Assembly: GCA_021788365.1 (NCBI GenBank)
Contig: JAJYKS010000002.1
Coordinates: 100,918-164,917 of the forward strand
Direction of reading: 5' to 3'
Source of the DNA: a bacterium
GTDB taxonomy: Bacteria; Patescibacteria; Microgenomatia; UBA1400; UBA12108
Length of the DNA stretch: 64,000 bases
The notes under the pieces are model-generated. The model was not told the DNA's origin and did no database searches. It saw nothing but the letters and a program-made list of their open reading frames with translations. Positions 57,772 through 64,000 of this stretch are shown here, in pieces; the stretch's first letter is position 1, and each line of letters starts with the position of its first letter. The translations under genes and the position numbers were made by a program.

Positions 57772-60378
57772 ATGTTTAAAAATAACGTTATTCTGATAAT
57801 TCTTCAAAAAGAGCTTTTTAAGGTAAGCGACTATTTACATCCATATTTCATTGTTTGGCTCCATGTGCTTACTGACTATATCCCGTTTATATTTGTAGGT
57901 GTTGTCACGTTGATCGTTTTCTGGGTCGCCTATCTGGCGATCAAGTTACGTCTAATTTGGAACGAATCGGGTAAACCAGTCGCATTGTTTGAAGTTTCAC
58001 CGCCCACAAACACAGAACAAAGTTCCTTTACTACCACTCAGCTATTCACCTCAGTCCACGGACTCCTGAAACAGCGTTCGTGGCTACTTAGACTCTTTGA
58101 CGTGACAAAATCCTACGCGTTTGAAATTGTATCTACAAAAGACAAAGGTATTCGATATATCTTCCGTATTGCAACCGAAGACGAACAAATCATCAAAAAG
58201 ACTCTGATTGCATACCTCCCAGGTATTCAAGTTAAAGAAATTGACGACTATCTCGATCCAAACATTACTCGCGGTCATGTTCTTGATTTTCGTTTAACCC
58301 ATCATTTTGCGTTTCCCCTAAAAAAACAAGAAAAACTCGAGGAATACGATCCCATCTCCTACATTACCGGGACTATGACCAAATTAGAGGCTAGTGAGCT
58401 GGTTGCGGTACAAACCGTGGTATCTCCCGTGAGTCGATCTATATCGCGAAGCGTTGGACACTTACGATCACTCTTCCTGGGAAAGAAAGACATACTCACG
58501 GAATTAGCCTTCAGCAATCAAGCAGGATCATTCTTGATGTTTGTTATTCGTTTTTGTCTGCAACTTTTATTATTTCCTGTTGGGCTTATGATTTTCGTCT
58601 TTACTGGTGGTCGTGAAGGCCCGATGCTACCGATTATGTCCCTTAAAGCTCAATTACCGGATAGTACGTATCGCGATATTGTAGAGACTCAAATCAAACA
58701 AAAAATTGACCAACAGCTTTTTACAGTTTCGTTGAGATTTCTGACCGTTGCCGATTCGTATACCAATAGATCAAGAATCGAGAAGGGGTTCGTTGCAGCA
58801 CTGTCGCCATTCACTAATGCGGGATATCAATCGCTACGTCCAAAAAGATATATAAAAGTAAAGGCAGTAAACAACGAACTGTTGTGGCTGTATCAACATC
58901 GAATACTCGGATTCATTGATAATTTAGTTTTATCTACGTCTGAACTATCTGACCTCTATCATTTCCCATATACCAGCACAACAAAAACAGAAAATCTCTC
59001 CAAATTGCACAGTCGAGAACTTCCTGCTCCGTTATCGCTTAAACAAAAATCTGCGTGTGATCTCTATTTTGCCAAAAATACCTATGGCGGTACTGAAACA
59101 AGGATTGGTTTGACGCTCGATGAACGAAGACGCCATGTGTATATTTTGGGGGCAACCGGAACCGGAAAATCTACAATGCTTCTGTCAATGATCCAGCAGG
59201 ATATCGAACACAAGAAAGGATTATGTGTTATTGACCCGCACGGTGATTTGATTGAACAGGTGCTATCAATTATTCCTAGAGAGCGGATACCGGATGTCGT
59301 GTACTTTAACCCAGACGATATCAGCTATCCGATGGGTATTAATTTACTCGAACTGACACCTGGATTATCTTCTGAAGATGCTATCCGCGAAAAGGAGTTC
59401 ATCGCTGAAAGTATTATTTCTGTCTTCCACAAAATCTACTCTGACAAGTATTCCGGCCCGAGAATGGAATATATTTTGCGAAACACAATCCACACAGCTT
59501 TTACTGTTCCTGATGCCACACTATTTACGATCTATAAACTTTTAATAAACACCCCATTTAGAAAATCAGTTGTACGGAATCTAACAGACGAGAACCTCAA
59601 GGATTTTTGGAAATATGAGTTTGCAAAGGCCGGAGACTATCAAAAAGTCAAAATGATTTCCCCGATTACCAACAAGATCGGGCGCTTCTTATTTTCTCCG
59701 ACAGCCAAGAGGATATTGGAACAACCAAAATCGACTATCAACTTCGATACAATTTTGAATGAAGGGAAAGTTTTATTGTGTAACCTCTCAAAAGGCAAAA
59801 TTGGAGAGGATAATTCGAGCGTCTTTGGTGTTCTCATCATGGCCAAAATCCAATTAGCCGCACTCAAAAGAGCCAGAATGAAACCTGAAAACAGAAAAGA
59901 TTTTTACTTGTACGTTGACGAGTTTCAAAACTTTGCGACTCCGGCGTTTGCACAGATATTATCCGAAGCACGAAAATACAGACTAAGTGCAATTCTCGCT
60001 CATCAAACTACTTCCCAGATTGAGGAAGATTCACTTGTGAATGTGACGCTTGCTAATACTGGTACAGTGATTTGTTTTAGGACAGCCAATCCAGAGGATG
60101 AACGGATGATCTTGCCGCAGTTTCGACCATATATTGAGCAAGGAGAGATTGCTAACTTGCCGTCGTATCACTTTTATATGAAACTAGGTGCCCTGAATCC
60201 CGAAGAACCGTTTTCAGGGGTCACTGCTCCAGTCCACATCGAATACAGTCAAAATAGAATTAATGAAGTTATTGAATCTTCACGCTCTTTGTATGGCAAA
60301 AAGTACACCAGAGCAACTGAAATAACCCTAAAAAAAGAAAAACAGTCTCCTAAAAGGGTGTATTCAGCTGTTCCTTAA
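57772..60378 (+). CDS. VirD4/TraG-like type IV coupling ATPase B
   Basis: An 868-residue paralogue of the ATPase at 4963. It has an N-terminal membrane helix (~37-60), a second hydrophobic segment (~255-280), Walker A GATGTGKST near residue 460, VIDPHGDL and YVDEFQNF. The motor half is almost identical to copy A while the N-terminal ~400 residues differ considerably, so recognition of relaxosome or channel may have diverged. Followed by an arsenate reductase gene in the opposite direction. Confidence 0.85.
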   Translation: MFKNNVILIILQKELFKVSDYLHPYFIVWLHVLTDYIPFIFVGVVTLIVFWVAYLAIKLRLIWNESGKPVALFEVSPPTNTEQSSFTTTQLFTSVHGLLKQRSWLLRLFDVTKSYAFEIVSTKDKGIRYIFRIATEDEQIIKKTLIAYLPGIQVKEIDDYLDPNITRGHVLDFRLTHHFAFPLKKQEKLEEYDPISYITGTMTKLEASELVAVQTVVSPVSRSISRSVGHLRSLFLGKKDILTELAFSNQAGSFLMFVIRFCLQLLLFPVGLMIFVFTGGREGPMLPIMSLKAQLPDSTYRDIVETQIKQKIDQQLFTVSLRFLTVADSYTNRSRIEKGFVAALSPFTNAGYQSLRPKRYIKVKAVNNELLWLYQHRILGFIDNLVLSTSELSDLYHFPYTSTTKTENLSKLHSRELPAPLSLKQKSACDLYFAKNTYGGTETRIGLTLDERRRHVYILGATGTGKSTMLLSMIQQDIEHKKGLCVIDPHGDLIEQVLSIIPRERIPDVVYFNPDDISYPMGINLLELTPGLSSEDAIREKEFIAESIISVFHKIYSDKYSGPRMEYILRNTIHTAFTVPDATLFTIYKLLINTPFRKSVVRNLTDENLKDFWKYEFAKAGDYQKVKMISPITNKIGRFLFSPTAKRILEQPKSTINFDTILNEGKVLLCNLSKGKIGEDNSSVFGVLIMAKIQLAALKRARMKPENRKDFYLYVDEFQNFATPAFAQILSEARKYRLSAILAHQTTSQIEEDSLVNVTLANTGTVICFRTANPEDERMILPQFRPYIEQGEIANLPSYHFYMKLGALNPEEPFSGVTAPVHIEYSQNRINEVIESSRSLYGKKYTRATEITLKKEKQSPKRVYSAVP

Positions 60379-60381
60379 TAC

Positions 60382-60783
60382 CTAGCCATTTTCACTGACC
60401 AGCTCCAAGACTATTTTCTCAATCTTATCCCTAATTTCTCTCACCCCATCCATTGAGGTTTCAAAAGGATCGGGAACTTCTCTAAAAATCACACTTGATT
60501 TGTTTGTAGGCGGAAATAATTTGGGGTCACATAAAACGACAACCTCTTGTGCATTATCTAGCATTTCATCGGTCATTTGTTTCACCTTTTGACCAGAAAT
60601 ATCTACTCCTTTTTCTTTCATTGCCAGAATTATGTCTTCTCTGGGGGCAAAGTTATACTTTGCTCCGACATCAGTGATACCAGCGCTTGCAGCGGAATCT
60701 GTTCCTTTAAGGTGTTTATAAAAACCTTCGGCCATTTGGCTACGACCAATATTTCCTTCGCAAACAAATAAGACTTCTTTCAT
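60382..60783 (-). CDS. arsC: Arsenate reductase, low-molecular-weight phosphatase type
   Basis: A 133-residue protein with the LMW-PTPase P-loop VCEGNIGRSQMAE (C8 to R14, CX5R) and the acid loop EVPDPFET with the general acid aspartate. An extra cysteine in VVLCDPKLFPP lies at the position of the thioredoxin-coupled ArsC relay. It converts arsenate to arsenite; a plain tyrosine phosphatase is the alternative. It stands alone on the opposite strand between the coupling ATPase and relaxation gene of module B, a place empty in module A. Confidence 0.85.
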   Translation of the reverse strand: MKEVLFVCEGNIGRSQMAEGFYKHLKGTDSAASAGITDVGAKYNFAPREDIILAMKEKGVDISGQKVKQMTDEMLDNAQEVVVLCDPKLFPPTNKSSVIFREVPDPFETSMDGVREIRDKIEKIVLELVSENG

Positions 60784-60844
60784 AATGTATATCCTGATTA
60801 TACCTTTTTTGATATTTGTATGGATATTATTGAAGTTTATTATT

Positions 60845-60959
60845 TACCTACCGGTAGGTAATAGCTATTTTGATATTAGCCCGATATATAGCCCCTTTAT
60901 ATTTTTTCTTTTCCCTCTTATTCCTTATATATAAGGGAGAGGAGTGATACAATCACTCC
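60845..60959 (+). promoter_or_regulatory. Conserved intergenic block upstream of relaxation gene B (oriT candidate / promoter)
   Basis: Same order of elements as 7558-7672. TACCTACCGGTAGGTA is a perfect 16-base palindrome (60845-60860). Next are ATTAGCCCGAT and CCTTATATATAAGG. Last is GGAGTGAT-ACA-ATCACTCC (60941-60959). Relative to copy A the last dyad carries A to G on one arm and T to C on the other, so symmetry is preserved. Confidence 0.65.
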
Positions 60960-60981
60960 AGTCTCTACCATCTGGATCGCT

Positions 60982-61761
60982 ATGGACAATTCAACGCCTA
61001 CACTAAACCCTAAACAACTCACTATTCTTACATATCTTTATCGCTTCCGTTTCTTAACATCTCTACAACTTCAAAAATTACTTACTGACAAAACACTACG
61101 CCTTACTAATTATCATCTCAAAATACTCACTACACTCAACTACATTAATAAACACTATTCCCGTTCATTAGGACTCGCAAATCAGCCGGCAGTATACTTT
61201 CTGGCCCCCAGAAGTATCGAAGCATTACGAAATGTCGAAGGCGTAACTCCGCGAGGCTTAAAACGTATCTATCGCGAAAAGATCCGCTCATCCCAGTTTA
61301 TCGCGCATGCTTCATTTATTGCTGATTACTATTTATTTCTTCGGGATGATTCCATAAAAACAAAACAAACCCTCCATTTCTTTACCAAGTCAAATTTAGA
61401 GGTTCATCCCTATATTATTCACCCGTTACCAGACGCCTATTTTGCTCGGGTTGATTCCAACGAACACACAAAACGCTATTTTGTCGAGGTTATCGAGGAA
61501 GGTTCGCCACGGTTCGCTTTACGAAAACGAGTTGAGCAATACAACGACTACCTCGAAGAAGGAACATTTGAAGAAGTGACAAATCATCCATTCCCCACCA
61601 TCCTTTTCATTTGCCCCACCGTGGGCATTCTTATCTACCTCAAAAAGCACCTCGGGCTGGTATACGAGGAAACCTCACTCGATCAGATTGATATGTATCT
61701 TGCCACCCGTGAGGGTGCATTTGCCGGACAATGGGAAAAGGTAGAGGCCGAGGAAGTTTAA
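60982..61761 (+). CDS. Replication-relaxation family protein B
   Basis: A 259-residue paralogue of the protein at 7695: winged-helix N-terminus (LNPKQLTILTYLYRFRFLTSLQLQ in outline), then YFARVDS, YFVEVIEEGSPRFALRKRVEQY and MYLATREGAFAGQWEK. The two proteins align end to end. No Shine-Dalgarno site is seen. It would serve the second element's transfer origin. The conserved block upstream is its likely binding site or promoter. Confidence 0.75.
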   Translation: MDNSTPTLNPKQLTILTYLYRFRFLTSLQLQKLLTDKTLRLTNYHLKILTTLNYINKHYSRSLGLANQPAVYFLAPRSIEALRNVEGVTPRGLKRIYREKIRSSQFIAHASFIADYYLFLRDDSIKTKQTLHFFTKSNLEVHPYIIHPLPDAYFARVDSNEHTKRYFVEVIEEGSPRFALRKRVEQYNDYLEEGTFEEVTNHPFPTILFICPTVGILIYLKKHLGLVYEETSLDQIDMYLATREGAFAGQWEKVEAEEV

Positions 61762-61812
61762 AAAAATAAAGACATACAGGGATAAAAGAAAAAAAGTTTC
61801 TCGTTAGAGAAG

Positions 61813-61843
61813 AAAGAGTCCTGCTTTTAGGACAAGACTCTTT
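61813..61843. terminator. Bidirectional hairpin terminator
   Basis: AAAGAGTC (61813-61820) pairs with GACTCTTT (61836-61843), with CCT/AGG inside. It is followed by TTTT on the plus strand and by A-rich sequence on the other side, fitting the end of relaxation gene B and of the opposite 100-residue gene. Confidence 0.6.
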
Positions 61844-61870
61844 TCTGCTCTGCAGGCTATTTTTTCTTTC

Positions 61871-62173
61871 TCACCAACTCCATGGCATGAGCGAAATGAC
61901 TAGAAGCCACAACGTTTTTAACGTTCCAACAAACGCTGAGGAAAATAAGTCTTTTGCCTCATGATGAGGTTGATTATGAGGAAACCTCCCCAACACAATA
62001 TCCCAAAATTGGTTTAACCATCTAGATGTGTTGGTGACGATATACCCCATATCAATATCAAGCTCTTCGCTTATTGGAAATTGAAGCCTGATAAAGCCAA
62101 AAAACACGACGATTTTCATTATCACCGTAAGAATAAACGGGATAATTAAGAGAAAGTATTTCAATACACGCAT
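61871..62173 (-). CDS. Small two-helix membrane protein, unknown
   Basis: A 100-residue protein with hydrophobic segments at ~4-30 and ~82-98. Between them is a polar part with YIVTNTSRWLNQFWDIVLGRFPHN and the histidine pair PHH. Not recognised. It holds the same slot in module B as the membrane-anchored gene at 8469 in module A, but I see no sequence match. Confidence 0.55.
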   Translation of the reverse strand: MRVLKYFLLIIPFILTVIMKIVVFFGFIRLQFPISEELDIDMGYIVTNTSRWLNQFWDIVLGRFPHNQPHHEAKDLFSSAFVGTLKTLWLLVISLMPWSW

Positions 62174-62490
62174 GACATCCTCACTTTCTTGATTTTTTAG
62201 TTGACGATTTAGTTGTAAAACCCCAATACCAACCTCAAAAACAACTTTGAGACTTATATCGGGGTTTTACTGCCAATTCCCTGTATGTCTTGTTAAAGTG
62301 CTCGTTTAGCGTTTTTTTGAAGCAATTTATCAGGCGCTTTTTGCCTTTTTAGCTTCAAGAAAACCTCTGGAACGAGCCCTATAGTACTCTCTCTCTCTCT
62401 CTGAAAATCAAGTTTTGATTGTTAGAACAATCCATTTCCAATTACTTAAACAGCCTCAGATTTTGAAGTCTGAGGCTGTTTGATAGTCGG
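62174..62490. repeat. Gene-free gap with hairpins and a CT run
   Basis: GTAAAACCCC (62217-62226) pairs with GGGGTTTTAC (62263-62272), enclosing CTCAAA/TTTGAG. A simple (CT)n tract lies at about 62387-62402. A 13-pair hairpin AAACAGCCTCAGA/TCTGAGGCTGTTT is at 62448-62481, just beyond the DUF2958 stop, and probably terminates that gene. No coding potential was seen. Confidence 0.55.
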
Positions 62491-62808
62491 TCATTGCCGT
62501 ATTGCTTTTAGTTCTACTTCGCTGATTCGTTTCTCTTCAAAATACAAATCCCGCTCAATTCCTACGCCAAACTTGCCACGGTAATTCTCAAGCTCTGCAA
62601 GTGCAAACGAACCCCATTCGTCGTTCCAATCACCAATGAGGGATACGTAGCCAAAAAATTCTTTAGTCTCTGGATCATACTCGGTCGCATACCACGTACC
62701 GGCTCCGGCAGGATTAAAAAACTTAGCAATCACAAGGGGATCATGTACTTTTTCCTGCCTTTCCACCTTGGCGAATCGTTTTAATAGTTCACTCGTTAAT
62801 AGCTGCAT
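62491..62808 (-). CDS. DUF2958 domain protein B
   Basis: A 105-residue paralogue of the protein at 9247 with the same core (NPAGAGTWYATEYDP, FFGYV, DWNDEWGSF). I use the ATG at 62808 (MQLLTSELL), which matches copy A and has AGGAGGTGAG seven bases upstream; the frame opens 12 bases earlier. It is preceded by leader copy C. Confidence 0.85.
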   Translation of the reverse strand: MQLLTSELLKRFAKVERQEKVHDPLVIAKFFNPAGAGTWYATEYDPETKEFFGYVSLIGDWNDEWGSFALAELENYRGKFGVGIERDLYFEEKRISEVELKAIRQ

Positions 62809-62820
62809 GTGTATTCTCAC

Positions 62821-62976
62821 CTCCTTTTTCTTCGCCCCGGAAAATTAATTGTTGGGAAGCATGCCCATGCTGCCCATACTTGGATATTCTCAGCGGGGTG
62901 AATTTTGCAAGGGCAAGCAAGCGCAGTTTATTGGAGGAAAGCCGGAAACCCTTGCCAAAAGAGGGGGAAGGCCCCT
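62821..62976 (-). ncRNA. Structured 5' leader of DUF2958 gene, copy C
   Basis: Elements as in copies A and B. There is a hairpin GGGAAGCATG/CATGCTGCCC (62854-62875, one mismatch), a long stem TTTTGCAAGGG/CCCTTGC-c-AAAA (62903-62913 with 62949-62960, one bulge) with the internal GCAGTTTATTG, and an AGGGG/CCCCT hairpin (62962-62976). The distance to the ribosome site is similar in all copies. Confidence 0.6.
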
Positions 62977-63016
62977 TAAATAAGTTAATTTGCAGCTGTG
63001 TGTGTTATATAGTATA

Positions 63017-63922
63017 ATGACCTATAATAATATGCTACGAGAAGGAATGGCAGAAACAAGACTAGATCAAATCACATCGAGTGGTGTGGCTGAATATGGG
63101 AAATTGGCCTCAATTCTTGAGGAATCAAGTCGACGAATTTCACAATTGACTAAGTATAAAACTTTCCGATCATTTTTATTTGATTCTATTGGAGTTCCAA
63201 TTGAGGATCATTACTATGGCCCAGAGGTCTTTATGACCGACAAAGCCCAGGAATTACCATACCCAAAAACTGTTTATCATGTAACTGGAGGAATGGCTCT
63301 AAAAAGTCTTCAGGAAGGCAAAAAATTAATCCCTACTGAAGCTCATTTCTTAAGTGGAGTTTCTACAGATAAGGGAAATCTAGTGCATTTAGTTCCCGCT
63401 TTTATGGAAACATTGGGCGTTAAATTGGGAAACTTACGAGAATTTATTTTTTCAGGACCTCAAATTGATGCAGAGCAAATTGCTCATCAAAACAATATGT
63501 CAGGAGTGGATATTGACTCTATTGGGAAGGGTATTTTTCTACAGTCACGAGGTTCTCGATATGTTCTTTCTGACGACTTAGATTCAATATTAAGAGCGTT
63601 AGATCAGGGTGAAATACCGTTTCAAACAAATCTTAAAGAAACGGTTGATAGATTTATTGAAAAAATGTATCAAATTCCAAATATTCGTGAGGGATGGCTA
63701 GATCATATACGAAATATTCTGTATGGTCACGAACCTTTTTTTAGTGAAGGCCGACACCCATCAATTAGAAATAACATTGAGGAAAGATTGCTAAATGTTG
63801 AGTATATGCACAGAGAAACACCAAAGACGATTCCTCAACCTTCAGTAGTTCTTGAAATCGACACAAAGAAACTAGTGGATCCCCACGGGCTTACGCCCGT
63901 GGCACCACACATATTTAGCTAA
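63017..63922 (+). CDS. Hypothetical protein with possible ART-like segment
   Basis: About 300 residues. The frame opens at 62990, but a TATAAT-like box overlaps 63012-63017, so a start at 63017, 63032 or 63047 (MAETRLDQI) is more likely. The segment YPKTVYHVTGGMALKSLQEGKKLIP resembles the opening of ADP-ribosyltransferase/RNA 2'-phosphotransferase-type folds (YH.T ... L..I..G.L.P), but I cannot confirm catalytic residues. No signal peptide or membrane helix is seen. It starts right after leader copy C, in the place where module A carries its ars cargo. Confidence 0.6.
   Translation: MTYNNMLREGMAETRLDQITSSGVAEYGKLASILEESSRRISQLTKYKTFRSFLFDSIGVPIEDHYYGPEVFMTDKAQELPYPKTVYHVTGGMALKSLQEGKKLIPTEAHFLSGVSTDKGNLVHLVPAFMETLGVKLGNLREFIFSGPQIDAEQIAHQNNMSGVDIDSIGKGIFLQSRGSRYVLSDDLDSILRALDQGEIPFQTNLKETVDRFIEKMYQIPNIREGWLDHIRNILYGHEPFFSEGRHPSIRNNIEERLLNVEYMHRETPKTIPQPSVVLEIDTKKLVDPHGLTPVAPHIFS
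63883..63902. repeat. Perfect GC-rich hairpin at the gene end
   Basis: CCACGGGC-ttac-GCCCGTGG, eight pairs, inside the last codons of the 310-codon frame (encoding DPHGLTPVAPH). It may be a REP-like element captured as coding sequence, or a terminator stem without a T-run. Confidence 0.5.
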
Positions 63923-64000
63923 AGCTTCAGTAACTCAAGTTGTAATTTGAATTGATTTCTGTCTACTTTCTCTTGGAATTCTACATATTTTTTGATCTGC
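63919..64000 (-). CDS. C-terminal end of a minus-strand protein
   Basis: The minus strand is open from the right edge to a TAG at 63921-63919. It encodes QIKKYVEFQEKVDRNQFK then LQLELLKL, a plausible coiled-coil C-terminus. It overlaps the plus-strand stop by three bases. Too short to identify. Confidence 0.45.
   Translation of the reverse strand, partial: QIKKYVEFQEKVDRNQFKLQLELLKL

Noticed and set aside
62387..62402. CT microsatellite as a phase-variation switch
   Set aside because: It lies in a gap about 90 bases downstream of the stop of the nearest gene, so it cannot shift a frame, and no promoter is near.
1..64000. CRISPR array or cas genes
   Set aside because: No regularly spaced repeat of 20-40 bases and no Cas-like protein was seen on either strand.
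1..64000. Reassigned TGA codon as in some Patescibacteria lineages
   Set aside because: All recognisable proteins read through with the standard code and end at expected places, with no in-frame TGA inside conserved domains.

Overview
The window looks like the genome of a candidate-phyla-radiation (Patescibacteria) bacterium carrying a very large integrative conjugative element. The evidence is compact genes, many 4-nt overlaps, frequent lack of Shine-Dalgarno sites, a short UvrC, and transfer genes of a type I associate with that group. No rRNA is present, so the lineage is an inference. The chromosomal left edge (1 to ~2,660: uvrC, tRNA-Arg, a cytidylate kinase-like gene, tRNA-Leu) is visibly more GC-rich than what follows. 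Composition changes at tRNA-Leu(CAG), against which a large serine recombinase gene abuts tail-first.

Layout. (1) 2,540-9,760, transfer front module A: serine recombinase, small partner, XRE regulator, VirD4/TraG-like coupling ATPase, replication-relaxation protein, DUF2958 protein and its structured leader. (2) 9,785-19,440, arsenic and thiol/metal cargo: arsR-arsD-arsA, two YlbF-like proteins with terminal cysteines, arsM; a second ArsR with a P1B ATPase, a TlpA-like redoxin and CcdA; then a decayed second arsM. (3) 19,475-23,820, a fluoride island: fluoride riboswitch, crcB, DUF190, inorganic pyrophosphatase, MFS transporter and enolase on one strand, flanked by degraded copies of the DUF2958 leader. 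(4) 23,844-48,114, a copper/soft-metal and redox island: five regulators or sensors (ArsR, CsoR-like, OmpR-type two-component pair, BlaI/BlaR1), four P1B ATPases with unusual signature motifs, CopZ, cupredoxin and methionine-rich proteins, two CcdA-type or related membrane proteins, DsbA and DUF1573 proteins. (5) 48,315-53,432, a minimal type IV secretion set: VirB2, VirB6, PrgI/VirB3, split VirB4 and an M23 peptidase. (6) 53,466-54,924, a nucleotidyltransferase-SLATT pair resembling a minimal CBASS anti-phage system. (7) 55,749-62,976, front module B, a diverged repeat of module A in the same gene order, with an arsenate reductase inserted. (8) 62,990-64,000, an unrecognised gene and the tail of another.

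How it works together. The recombinases move the elements; the relaxation-type proteins and coupling ATPases would process DNA and deliver it to the single secretion channel. The cargo protects the host from arsenic, fluoride, copper and related soft metals. It combines sensing, cytosolic chaperones, efflux pumps and an extracytoplasmic thiol-redox system.

Most notable are: the fluoride operon that bundles exporters with fluoride-sensitive target enzymes; a three-copy structured leader upstream of DUF2958 genes with compensatory base changes; a covarying inverted repeat upstream of both relaxation genes; two integrase promoters sharing an identical operator layout with different operator sequences; and an 11-bp direct-repeat box shared by four metal-response promoters.
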